Shown here piece by piece: positions 1 to 8,287 of a stretch of 64,000 nt of DNA. Both the position numbers and the translations under genes were made by a program. Below the pieces are notes generated by a model that was not told where the DNA came from, made no database searches, and saw nothing but the letters and a program-made list of their open reading frames with translations. Position 1 is the stretch's first letter. Each line of letters begins with the position of its first letter. Source of the DNA: Ophiosphaerella korrae (Eukaryota; Ascomycota; Dothideomycetes; Pleosporales; Phaeosphaeriaceae); contig JALNQF010000134.1 of assembly GCA_028456385.1 (NCBI GenBank), positions 57,065-121,064 on the forward strand, written 5' to 3'.

Positions 1-124
1 GAATTGCTGCGTCGTTTTCCCTCTTGGCTTCCTTCAGTCTTGAGATTTGCTTCGTATAAAGCCTTTCACAGTCGATGGCAAGTGAATAGATGGGTTCCGA
101 GTTTTCAACAGAGTCGCTTTCCAT
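1..124 (-). CDS. 5' end of an unidentified gene running off the left edge
   Basis: Reading leftwards from an ATG at 124-122 there are 41 codons with no stop up to the window edge. The predicted N-terminus is hydrophilic and looks helical: an acidic start (MESDSVENSEP) followed by YSLAIDCERLYTKQISRLKEA. That style of start, with a short helix holding a Cys-Glu-Arg-Leu core, resembles the N-terminal helices of several fungal death-domain or NLR-like proteins, but I do not recognise a defined family. The gene points away from the protease gene at 346 and shares a 221-bp intergenic region with it, so co-regulation is possible. The ORF is short and could be chance; the open frame, plausible amino-acid make-up and divergent placement are the only support. 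Confidence 0.4.
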   Translation of the reverse strand, partial: MESDSVENSEPIYSLAIDCERLYTKQISRLKEAKRENDAAI

Positions 125-345
125 AATGGCAATGACAACGACACCGCGGATTAGCTTGAATTTCGCTCACAACAGCGAAAAGAACAGGGTTGAGTTGGTC
201 AGCCATTCACGTGATAAGATGAGGGGTTGGGTCTCAGCTGATTTCGGTGGGGTTTCGCCAAGATTACGGTTTCCCCGCGCCCACCCCCAGCCTGCTTCCA
301 GAAGTACACTGATGATTGTCGGAAAAGCTGTCCAGCGGGTCCACC
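125..345. promoter_or_regulatory. Probable shared divergent promoter region
   Basis: This 221-bp gap separates the leftward ORF from the protease start. It holds a palindromic E-box CACGTG (208-213) overlapping by one base a GATA-type site GATAAG (213-218). Such motifs are bound by fungal bHLH and GATA factors, but single sites occur by chance. No clear TATA box was seen. The protease ATG at 346 sits in a strong context (CCACCATGCC). Confidence 0.3.
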
Positions 346-3250
346 ATGCCGAGCCAACAGCCTGACCAAGGTACTTCAACGAAGCTTCTCTCCGAATCCC
401 CAGGGTGGAACGCTCTACAGACGCTCAAGTCTTGCCTGTCGGGTAGACTTGTGGTGTTTGCGCCGGATCGGCGTCCCAGCCGCAGACCGAGCAGATTCGA
501 AAACGATGTCGCTTTCTTCGAAGACGATTTGCGGTATATCTTCAATGCCAAACCCGTCGCTGTTAGCCTCCCAGAGAAAGATCACAGCGACATGGACAGC
601 ATGGCACTGGATGTTCTCGAGTCTTTGAATGATATTGTCAGCAGTGATTTAGTTAAGCTACAGGAAACGGGAGACATGCGTGAATTCGATCCGCGTGAGG
701 ACGAAAGCTCGAAAGCTCGCCAAGTTACAAGCTTTGCCAAATACGAACGGATAAGCGCCATGATGTGCTGCTTGCAAACCCGCCCCGAAGCTCAGTTCAG
801 CCTGGTAGCTGGCCTAGATCCCACGCTGTTCACGTTACCCCCAAATGGGCATGGAAAGGTGGTAAAGGGTCGCGCGAAAAGATGGAGAGCTTTCTTGGAC
901 CGCCTGGCGGCCGACGCAGAAATATCGCAGGGCTTGCAAATTATTTCACTACAGGCGATCGGTATACCGACTGAGGAGCTTACGGATAACGAGGGAGACG
1001 TGCTTGAGAGGCGCGCAGGTGTGGTGATTGATGCAATGTTCAGAGAGTTTCGGCAGCTTAGCTGTGCGACTGTGAAAACGCACGAAGTTAAGCTGAGGCT
1101 GTCGGGATTGTATACCGGCCCGCCTATGTCCTTCCTTGAAATGTTCGTGTCTTGTTGTGCGGGCGAGAAGTGGCACGAGGCTAAGTGCGGCTCGTTTCCG
1201 TAAGTTAATCTCCACCATACAAACGCTCGCTGCCACGCTCTAACATATACGGCTCAGAGTTGAAATTGATAAGAGAGGAAAGGAGAGCTTCTGCGCCATC
1301 ATTCCTCGAGCGGTGGAAGAAGCTAAAATACTCCATCTATATGTTAGCCAACAGGGAATTTTTAACGTCACAGATATGTTTCCCGCCACACTCTCGACTT
1401 CGTCCAAACTCACGTCAAAGGCGCTCAAGGACCTGCTTCGTGAAAAGGTTTTTGGCCATCTGACCTTGGAAGACTACAAGAATGGAGCAATGGGTAAGAA
1501 GGTCGGTCTCAGAGAGAAGGCAAGGATCGCACTCATGCTCGCGAGATGTTTATTGGAGTTCTTTGATGAGGACATCGAACTCGCATCGCACAGCTGGGCC
1601 CCAGAGCAGATATTCTTCGTCAACCCTCCGACTTCCGATGCAGTGCGAGGCGACCTTTACGTTTCTCTCAAACCAAGACTTTTCGAGATTAGACCAGTCG
1701 ATTTGCTCGAAGAATTCAGGGCCGGCAACCCAACTTTGCTTTCGTTCGCCAGGCTGATGTTAGAGATCGAGCTGGGTGAGGAGATACAGATGAATATTCG
1801 TCCTACAAATAAAGACAACGAAAGTAGCTGGGCGACCCTGTGCGACTTGGTTGAACAGAGTTCGAAACACGGAGGAAATGTTCAGTATCTAAAGGCCGTG
1901 GAAGGTTGTCTGCATTTGTGCGATAACTTGCCAAAATCCAAAAACCGCGCAACTGGCTCTGCGGCAAGGAAGGTGTTGAGGAGGGCCATTTATGAAAAGA
2001 TCATCCGAAAGCTCGAAATCATAGTGAACCCTCAAAATTTGAAGCGGAGGCGACAACACTCAGTCTCTGAGTACCCACAGGCCAAGAAACCGACAATCAC
2101 GTCGCAACTTGGGATTGACTCAACTTCGAGTTTCCAGAATTCAGCCATGACAATTCCGACTCAGGTGGAGGAGCTAGATTCACGCACATTTGATTCGTTC
2201 CACGCGGGAAAGCTTATCAATCCCGAAGATTGGCTCGAGGACATTAAGCGAATCAGCCGCTACATAGCCAAGATCAAGCACAAGAACTTTGCAAGCGCAG
2301 AATCGCGGCCGGTTCGGATTGCGATCCTGGATTCGGGGTGCAACCTCGAGGCGCAGTACTTTCAAGATGACGAAGGATCCCAACGCGAGGCCAGAATTGT
2401 AGATTGGAAAGATTTTGTCCACGAGTCTGAAGCAAAAGTAGATGTATTTGGCCACGGCACGTTCATGGCAATGCTTTTGATTGAGACTGCTCCACTTGCT
2501 GAGCTATATGTTGCACGAGTTGCAGAGAATACCACCCAACTCATCGGGATGGAAGGTAATATAGGCAGAGTGGGTCTCTCTTCTTTTCCCGTCAACCATC
2601 ATAGTTGTAGCAAAACTAACCTTGGCGCCCACTAGGCAATTCGATGGGCTGGTATCGAATGCAACGCCGATATAATATCCATGTCCTTCGGAGTAACCGA
2701 TGGCGATGGAGACATCAAGCAGGCCATCTTGGAAGTCCGAAAAGAGCGAAAGGACAGTGTTATATTCTTGGCCAGCGCCGGCAACTCGGGACCGCACGAG
2801 GACATTGCCCTTCCGGCACGGTACGAGGGCGTTACGTCGATCCGGGCGACCGACTGCATGGGAACCGTCGCTAGCACCAACCCCACGACCGATTGGCTAG
2901 GCGCGATTTCGTTCGCCACCTTCGGTGACAATATTCCCGCTCGATTTCGAGACTATAATCCAGAGGTCTGCAAGCCAGGATCATCTGTATCCACAGCGAT
3001 AGCGGCAGGGATTGCGGCTACTATGCTCTCATACGTGTGTTTACTTCGGCTACTGTTTCCCAACACTATTAGCGAAGATGACGTCAAGAAAGTGCGGACG
3101 GTCAAGGGGATTCAAGATCTCTTCCTCACACTCTCGACCGATGTGGGCAATCGGGTGCGGTTCATCAATCTAGTCAAATTCTTCGCAGATCGGGAGACAA
3201 ACTTCCGCAGACTCTGTGCTATCGTAGAATGCATAGGCAAGGCTACATGA
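346..3250 (+). CDS. DUF7580-like / subtilisin-like (S8) serine protease, three exons
   Basis: Joining exons 346-1199, 1258-2569 and 2636-3250 gives one frame of 926 residues. Both introns keep the frame. The C-terminal third is a peptidase S8 domain with the full set of catalytic positions: Asp643 (ILDSGC), His684 (FGHGT), oxyanion Asn772 (SAGNSGP) and Ser839 (PGSSVSTA, where most family members have GTS). The typical ADIISMSFG segment precedes the Asn. Residues about 1-480 are a helical region resembling the fungal DUF7580 module, with an ILHLYVSQQ stretch and a helix around LREKARIALML; about 530-620 is a basic linker. There is no signal peptide, so it is probably cytosolic. It converges on the gasdermin-like gene 174 bp downstream. 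In Podospora a subtilase (HET-Q2) activates a gasdermin (HET-Q1) by cleavage; the same role here is an inference. The start at 346 was chosen for its context and because codons upstream lack an ATG in frame. Confidence 0.85.
1200..1257 (+). other. Intron 1 of the protease gene (58 nt)
   Basis: The donor is a perfect GTAAGT at 1200-1205, the branch point CTAAC lies at 1240-1244 and the acceptor CAG ends at 1257. Splicing is phase 2: CC from exon 1 joins A1258 to give Pro285, and the frame then runs through VEIDKRG into the next ORF. Confidence 0.85.
2570..2635 (+). other. Intron 2 of the protease gene (66 nt)
   Basis: The donor is GTGGGT at 2570, the branch point AACTAAC lies at 2614-2620 and the acceptor TAG ends at 2635. 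This phase-0 intron joins NIGR to AIRWAG, keeping the catalytic domain in frame. A nearer GTAATA at 2556 would shift the frame and was not chosen. Confidence 0.75.
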
Positions 3251-3424
3251 GGGAGTACATGTCATTCCGAGAGCAAAATAGCTCATGATGGAACGATGGA
3301 AGTCGGTAAAGAAGAAAAAAAGCTGGTCAGCGAGAAATTGGCCCCTTAAGGGAGACTGGAGAAAGATACAACGCGCCATGGCGCTGCTCAACATGGACGC
3401 GATTCAACTGAAGGGGCCGGGCGA

Positions 3425-4246
3425 TCATGCCGAAATCCAATAGTTATCACCTCCGGCGTCATGTTGATAAACCTCAACTTTCCCCTCGAAACTTTCCCGG
3501 AGGACATGGGGAGTTACTTGGACACATTCAAAGCCGGAGCCATCATCCACCGTCATGAAAGCCTTGCGGTGGGAAAAGAGCTCTTCTTCTACTTCCCCGT
3601 CTCCCTTTGTGCGTATGACGTGCACTCGATACGCGAAGACAATGCCCGGCGCGGTTGCGTACGAGTCGCCCACTGACCTCGTCACTTGCGCATTTGTCTC
3701 GCCTCCAACCGTCAAAGGAACAGCACCGGTGGGGTCACTTACAGAAGCAGAGCTTTGTCCAGTGATGGTGGTCTCGGCCGTTGTCGATACGGTGAATGAT
3801 GTCTTGGCGATGCGTATGCCTGTAATGATGAAGATGGGTTTACGGCGGAGGAAACCTGAATTGATGTATCTCTGTATATCGGGCACGTTTGTAATTGATT
3901 TTAAGCTGCCTTTGCTCAGCTCGCGATCAAACGACCATACCTCGTGATCTACCATGCCAAAGTCGCGATTGAAGGCCACATCGGCCGATGCGCCAATCGA
4001 AGCTGATGCTACCTGGAGAAAATTGGCCCACAGCTTCAGCCCGGCGACGGTGCCGGCTCCTCTATGGTGTTCGTGGTTCGCTTCTTCGATGCTCCTTTCG
4101 GGCGGAAGCTCGAGATCGGCCGGCAGCCCGTTGCCCTTTGAGGCGAGGATAAGCGTGGGCCGCAACAGGTCTTTGAGAATGGTTCCGAGACGGATTGGAC
4201 CGTCTCTTCGAAAGGTAAAATCCGGGGCCAGGAACCAGAACGGCAT
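3425..4246 (-). CDS. Fungal gasdermin-like pore-forming cell-death protein
   Basis: This is an uninterrupted single-exon ORF of 273 residues, close to the length usual for fungal gasdermins (about 250-280). The N-terminus carries the pattern I associate with that family: a hydrophobic start (MPFWFLAPDF), then RRDGPIRLGTILKD and a Pro-rich RPT step. The middle is rich in Ser/Thr/Val with alternating hydrophobics (ITGIRIAKTSFTVST), as expected for beta-hairpins that insert in membranes. No signal peptide or classical transmembrane helix is present. Known fungal gasdermins (RCD-1, HET-Q1) kill the cell by membrane permeabilisation; HET-Q1 is activated by removal of a short C-terminal tail by a subtilase encoded next door. 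The S8 protease gene ending at 3250 is the obvious partner. The tail after about residue 235 (around FECVQVTPHVL onward) is the likely inhibitory part, by inference. The family call is from pattern memory, not from an alignment. Confidence 0.75.
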   Translation of the reverse strand: MPFWFLAPDFTFRRDGPIRLGTILKDLLRPTLILASKGNGLPADLELPPERSIEEANHEHHRGAGTVAGLKLWANFLQVASASIGASADVAFNRDFGMVDHEVWSFDRELSKGSLKSITNVPDIQRYINSGFLRRKPIFIITGIRIAKTSFTVSTTAETTITGQSSASVSDPTGAVPLTVGGETNAQVTRSVGDSYATAPGIVFAYRVHVIRTKGDGEVEEELFSHRKAFMTVDDGSGFECVQVTPHVLRESFEGKVEVYQHDAGGDNYWISA

Positions 4247-4330
4247 ATTAGCGATGAGGCAGGCTGATTTGCGGATAGGCCGCCGGGAGGACCGCTGCGA
4301 GGACGGTGAGCAGAAAGCTGGGCCGGGCTG

Positions 4331-4340
4331 CTATATAGCT
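4331..4340 (-). promoter_or_regulatory. TATA-like element upstream of the gasdermin-like gene
   Basis: On the minus strand this reads AGCTATATAG, about 85-95 nt before the ATG at 4246. The position fits a fungal TATA box with a short leader. One AT-rich word is weak evidence. Confidence 0.3.
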
Positions 4341-4349
4341 ATGCCATTT

Positions 4350-5196
4350 ACCCCGCTCCCGCCCTTGTCAAAAAAAGCAACGGATGGATCCAGCACCGCC
4401 TCACTCGCCTTGTCGCAATAGAACCCCCAGCTCTTGCACTCATCGCAAATAAGTGCACATCGCTCCCCAACGTTCCCAGCTGCACATGGGGAGTGAGCAG
4501 CAACAGCCGCAAATTAATCGTGCTGGCGTCTGACTCCAGCTCGGATATCCGCCCTCTCGGTTAACTGCGAAAGTGGCTTTTTCAGCACGGACGCAAAACA
4601 ACGCGTCGCGCAGTCTCCTACCTTTGACTCCTGTGCACTCAACTTAGCTCTTTTCCTATAGTAAAACTTGATAACTGATGCTCCTGAGTCTTCTGGTCAA
4701 TACTGGCTGACCAAAAATTGCCAAGACCAAGATTTCAGCTTACTACGCCGCCGCCCGAGCTGGAGTTGTGCGTTAATATAATCACGCCAGAGGTCAAGAA
4801 AATGGCCAATTTCACTCAACAACGATTCAACGCCATGTTACGCGCGAGACTGGGATGAAGACGCATCGCGCGCCAGTCAAAGAACTCCATGCAGACCGTT
4901 AGAGACATGACCGTCGTGAATACCTCTGTATGCAGCTTGAGCTTCGTCTAGCGTCACGAGACTAGCACTTTGTCTTCTGGTGCGACAAGATCCACTACAT
5001 GATTGGTCCAAAATACCAGCAAAGTATTAAAAGAGATGCTGGAGAAGAAGCTAAGTAGGACCCATCAAATATTTCAAATGAGAAAGATGATAAACCTGAT
5101 CCAGACCTTCAACACCACTTCCATATGTTCTGTGTATTAGGATTTGACCGAGAGCTATGGTGCAAGGCAGAGGTAGTGGGGGTGGGTCCCGGGCGG
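4350..5196. other. Intergenic region without a convincing gene
   Basis: The first part is presumably the promoter of the gasdermin-like gene. Short minus-strand fragments look protein-like but contain stops, and I could not assign them. Base composition is ordinary and CA/TG dinucleotides are present, so it is not a RIP-altered block. Confidence 0.4.
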
Positions 5197-5212
5197 CAGG
5201 GGTCAAGCGATA

Positions 5213-5262
5213 CCTCTTCTACTCGCCGCACCTTGGCCGTGGACAGCCAACGACCGATTTTA
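5213..5262 (+). repeat. Left inverted-repeat arm of the pogo-like derivative
   Basis: Matches the reverse complement of 5652-5702 over about 45 bp, including the 15-base core TTGGCCGTGGACAGC. Confidence 0.6.
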
Positions 5263-5296
5263 TCAACTTTTCACGCGTTTTTTTCGCCACGCCGCA

Positions 5297-5587
5297 ATGT
5301 TTTCGCGATACCGAAGTTACAGCCATGTCGAGAAGCGTATCGAGCTCTGCATAGCGTCTTTAGACGCGTCAAAAAAACCTAATTTTGCACAGTTATCGCG
5401 CGATTACAAGGTGCCAGTCAAGCGACTAGAGCGCCGACTCAAAGGCGTCGACTCAAAAATCTCGCGCCCAGCTGCAGTAGACGCGCGCATTGAAAAGGAT
5501 GCTGAGAAGGTCGCGCGCGCTGCGGCAAGGAAGTACAAGGCTGACCAACAACGCATTGCAGACCAGCGCCTCAGCGCGCAGCAGTAG
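5297..5587 (+). CDS. HTH (psq/CENP-B type) protein, transposase N-terminus only
   Basis: A 96-residue intact ORF. Residues about 8-50 form a helix-turn-helix of the kind at the start of fungal pogo-like DDE transposases: EKRIELCIASLDAS, PNFAQLSRDYKVP, then a recognition-helix-like VKRLERRLKG. The rest is a charged helix rich in Ala, Lys and Arg (EKVARAAARKYKADQQ) ending in a stop, with no catalytic domain. It lies inside an inverted-repeat pair, which supports transposon origin. The frame is free of stops although neighbouring relics have them. It may be a recent deletion derivative, or a kept DNA-binding protein that could bind its own inverted repeats. Confidence 0.6.
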   Translation: MFSRYRSYSHVEKRIELCIASLDASKKPNFAQLSRDYKVPVKRLERRLKGVDSKISRPAAVDARIEKDAEKVARAAARKYKADQQRIADQRLSAQQ

Positions 5588-5651
5588 TCTCCAAATTGTA
5601 GCTTCAATTTACATCTACGTTGCGCAATTATAACTCTTGCAAGACAAATTT

Positions 5652-5702
5652 GCATACAAATCGGTCGTTGAGCTGTCCACGGCCAATGTGCGGAGCGAGT
5701 AA
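5652..5702 (-). repeat. Right inverted-repeat arm of the pogo-like derivative
   Basis: Reverse complement of the left arm at 5213-5262. A minus-strand reading frame with TPR-like flavour runs across it, so part of it may be older coding DNA. Confidence 0.5.
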
Positions 5703-6481
5703 GAACCGCCTCCCGCCGTGCCAGCGTCCGCCTGCTTGTGGATTCCGCCTCGTCGTACTTGGCCTGGTTGTTCAGCGCGAGCGCCAAGTTGCGAGCGCCC
5801 AAGCAGCTGTTTTTGTAGAGCCGGCGCTTGCGCCAAATCGTCCATCTCTTCCGCTTTGCTATATCGCTCTATCGAGCGGAGTTCAAGGTTGTACATAGCT
5901 GTTGCCTGGTTTGGATGGCCTTCTGGCGTCGCATCGACAGCATGCCGGGTGACTCGAATTGCTCCGCCAGGGTCAGCCAATGCATCTGTTTTTGGATATT
6001 TCTCTTCACAGTAAAGCCAGAGATTATTTAAGTGCCCTGGCAGATATAGATAATCTTCTGGGGTTGCTTTGTTAACTAGGCGTGTAAGCTGGATCGCTTC
6101 TTCGAGGTCGGCCATGGCCCCTTCTCTCAAATATTTCAGTCTGAGTTGCCGTCCAAGCTGAGTTACCGCGGCCAGGTGGACTATATGGCTATCCGGAGTC
6201 ATATCAACAGCCTCGCTCGTGAGCTAGATTGCTTCTATAATGTCAGCGACTACCTAAGTTCTCGAATACCAAACGTAGAGTTGATCCCCAAGGAATAGTA
6301 CGTTGATTGGCCGGTCTAGGTTGTCTTTAGGGATCGCCTTCACGGCTTGTTGAGTCAGCTAGATGGCTTCTTTAAGATTGGCCATGGCGCCTATCCTTAT
6401 GTAATGGACTGGTGCCCAGTATTCTCCTCGGCGGATAAAGCCTCGGTGCACGGATGCATCCTCAAGAGCCTCATCTCGCAT
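5700..6481 (-). pseudogene. TPR-repeat pseudogene (TPR-CHAT / NB-ARC-TPR type)
   Basis: Reading from an ATG at 6481-6479, the minus strand encodes consecutive degenerate TPR units with the hallmarks of fungal TPR-CHAT proteins: GAMANLKEAI, GAMADLEEAIQLTR, HAVDATPEGHPNQA and HLNNLWLYCEEKYPKT. Two stops fall exactly where an intact unit has Gln (EAIQLT becomes EAI-stop-LT), which is CAG to TAG, the RIP transition. Near 5802 the frame shifts into a different TPR type, LALALNNQAKYDEAES followed by RRTLARREAVL, typical of kinesin-light-chain-like repeats behind NB-ARC/NACHT domains. So this is either a chimera or a frameshifted mixed array. No CHAT (caspase-like) or nucleotide-binding domain remains. 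The context matters: TPR-CHAT proteases are the second protease class found beside fungal gasdermin genes. Confidence 0.7.
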
Positions 6482-7020
6482 CACCAAAGCTTAGCACCTG
6501 ATCCGGACTAGGTCCGGCGATCAGGGGCAGATGTAAAATTGCACTTCGTAGCAGTAGATAGCTCTTTACCAAATTCATCTCGTTTCAAACCAGCCAAAAG
6601 CCAGCTACGGCAAGCCTCTTACAACTTCCGTAGCCTTCTCGCCCGGCTCGACCCGTCTAGGTTTGAGTTCAGATAGTAATTGGATAACCTACAATTCTAA
6701 AAATATATTATAGTTGCCATCAGAATATCGACCGTTATGTTCCACAAGGTCTAGTGATATTAGCGGCGTTGGTACACAGCATGGGGGGACATGGATACGC
6801 AAGCTCAATGCGTCCCAAGGCATTGCAACATTGTCATCATTATTATTTCCTATCATATATTTACAATCCTCTCTATTCCATAGAGGGCAGGAAACCAGCA
6901 AGCACATATACTTGAGAATCTGTCACGTCGAAACCTGGAGCATATACCGGATCAAGAGAGACCTGATATCCATGTGCTCAATGACGTGTCGAGTAGTTGC
7001 CACTTGAATCATATCTCGTC
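6482..7020. other. Intergenic, no gene recognised
   Basis: No ORF with recognisable content on either strand. It contains a small imperfect palindrome around 6500-6522 (ATCCGGAC-TA-GGTCCGG). Confidence 0.4.
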
Positions 7021-7033
7021 AGAAGCATGCAAA

Positions 7034-7215
7034 CGCCTCGATGACGCTAGCAGGGGAGGATGGCCGACCCGCACTGGCACTGGCCCTTGCGAGGTGGCGA
7101 ATCTACAAGAAGTAAGCTCGTTGACGGTGGCTAGAGAGGATAGCCAAGTTTGGTCACAAGGTTACGGAGCCTTAGTCGGCCCGCTTGCTAGACTTTGCAC
7201 AGCCACATGTTTGAC
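7034..7215 (+). repeat. Dispersed repeat R, copy 1 (diverged)
   Basis: Begins near CTCGATGACGCTAGCAGGG and runs through GGATGGCCGACCCGCAC, GAGGTGGCGA and CACAGCCACA. The same words in the same order occur at 14305-14575 and, reversed, at 7838-8085. Its nature is unknown; it has no coding signal. Confidence 0.55.
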
Positions 7216-7261
7216 AGCTACAAGGGGGGTGCAAGTGGGACCGGCAATAGTGGGCCCTAGG

Positions 7262-7393
7262 GAGCTATTGCGAACAGAGTAAAGCAAGTATTATTTACAT
7301 TGTTAGCACTTAGATTAAAATACTATTTGTTATCCCTTTACTCTCTCCTGTGGCCTACGGCAAGTACTATTGTCTTCCAGCTACCCCCTAACA
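7262..7393 (+). mobile_element. 3' fragment of a family C LTR, little affected by RIP
   Basis: Aligns base for base with the last 130 bp of the LTRs ending at 15528, 49229 and 55670: the landmarks AGAGTAAAGCAAGTATTATT, TATCCCTTTACTCTCTCC, GGCAAGTACTATTGTCTTCC and the terminal CCCTAACA all match. Unlike those copies it keeps CA and TG (for example TGTGGCCTACGGCAAG against TATAGCCTATAGTAAG). It abuts the LINE fragment at 7394. Confidence 0.7.
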
Positions 7394-7795
7394 CTCGCGC
7401 TCACGTTGAACCAGACTAAGCATGCATACATTATCGAAGGGAGCGCAGTGCCTTTGTATATCTTACGCATGTCGGCTAGTCCCACACCCTAGGTAGACCC
7501 CTCCCGAAGCAGCTTAATGCGTTTACTGTCCTTGTCGCCCTTTGTCTAATCTCTTCTATATGTTCCTTCCATCGGAGGTTGGTATCCAACGTTAGTCCCA
7601 AGTACTTGCATGTTGCCTTAGGCTTCAACTCGCCCCATTCGGTCTGGATTCCTTTGTTGGTATTAATCCGCGTCGGTGATCTTGTGAAGTGGGTCAACTG
7701 GACCTTGTCGGGGGGCGAAAACTGAAGCGTGGGTACTAGCCCAGCGTTGTGCTTTCTCCAGATTCACGCAAGGTCGCCACGCCTATTGGTGCCTT
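7394..7795 (-). pseudogene. LINE (non-LTR retrotransposon) reverse transcriptase C-terminal fragment
   Basis: Minus-strand frames carry the segment that follows the RT fingers/palm in Tad1-like fungal LINEs: LEKAQRWASTHASVFAP, DKVQLTHFTRSPTRIN, KATCKYLGLTLDTNLRWKEHIEEI, NALSCFGRG, then MRKIYKGTALPSIMYAC. The pieces lie in different frames, with one shift at a run of C at about 7711-7716 and another near 7471-7480. The left end is cut by the LTR fragment at 7393. No catalytic YADD segment is present. Confidence 0.75.
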
Positions 7796-7837
7796 TAATA
7801 AAAGTAATTATCAATCTAGGCTAGTCCGATACGATCC

Positions 7838-8085
7838 CGCACGTCTCGTGTAACTAGCACCGTGTAATTTACTCAGATCAATCAAGAGCTCAGCTTGTGG
7901 CTGTGCAGAGCCCTGGCACACGGGCCGGCCCTAGCCCCGCAGTCCTGCGACCAGTGGCCAACACCGACTTGTGCAATAGCTCTCTAGAACTACTACGGAA
8001 ATCGCCACCGCAAGGTCATGGCCGGTGCGGGTCGGCCATCCTCCCTGCTAGTGTGATTAGGGTGTTCGTCCGCCTCAAGTGGCCA
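7838..8085 (-). repeat. Dispersed repeat R, copy 2 (inverted)
   Basis: The reverse complement carries CACTAGCAGGGAGGATGGCC, GACCCGCACCGG, CCTTGCGGTGGCGATTTCCG, AGTTCTAGAGAGCTA, CTGCACAGCCACA and GTGCGGGATCGT, matching 14305-14575 closely over about 230 bp. Any ORF read across it is fortuitous. Confidence 0.7.
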
Positions 8086-8287
8086 ATTCTTAATCCAAAA
8101 TTCTGCACCTGGACACCTTGGCCTGTTGATCTACGGTAAACTCGAAGGTTCGATGTGGCAAGTTTGCAAGCTATGTATTCATGATCCCCGGCCCTCTATG
8201 AAACAAGAAATAAGAATATTTTATATACTCCTAACGCCGTAAGACGCATTACGCCCGTTACTTTCAACATTACATGTCCATACCCTT
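8086..8287. other. Short spacer, nothing recognised
   Basis: No coding or structural signal seen. It may include 3' flank of the NACHT-WD40 pseudogene. Confidence 0.3.

Larger units (their letters stand above)
5197..5710. mobile_element. Short pogo/Tc1-mariner-superfamily transposon derivative
   Basis: About 0.5 kb bounded by an imperfect inverted repeat. The left arm (about 5213-5262) and the right arm (about 5652-5702, reverse complement) share TTGGCCGTGGACAGC and CAACGACCGATTT, with a 3-nt indel and a few mismatches. Between them lies an ORF with a transposase-type helix-turn-helix N-terminus (5297-5587) but no DDE catalytic domain, so the copy is internally deleted and non-autonomous. 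I could not fix the outer ends or a TA duplication. The right arm also overlaps the end of the TPR pseudogene reading frame, so the exact junction is uncertain. Confidence 0.55.

Noticed and set aside
2556..2635. Alternative intron donor GTAATA at 2556
   Set aside because: It would move the reading out of the frame that carries AIRWAG...ADIISMSFG and the catalytic Asn and Ser.
3461..4421. Plus-strand ORFs opposite the gasdermin-like gene (up to 155 codons)
   Set aside because: No family features; the minus strand has the longer frame with a recognisable N-terminal pattern.
6500..6522. Imperfect palindrome ATCCGGAC-TA-GGTCCGG
   Set aside because: Single, short and without a nearby transcript end or partner copy; not enough for a call.
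7897..8139. Plus-strand ORF of 80 codons
   Set aside because: It crosses repeat R copy 2, has no recognisable domain, and the other R copies do not keep the frame.
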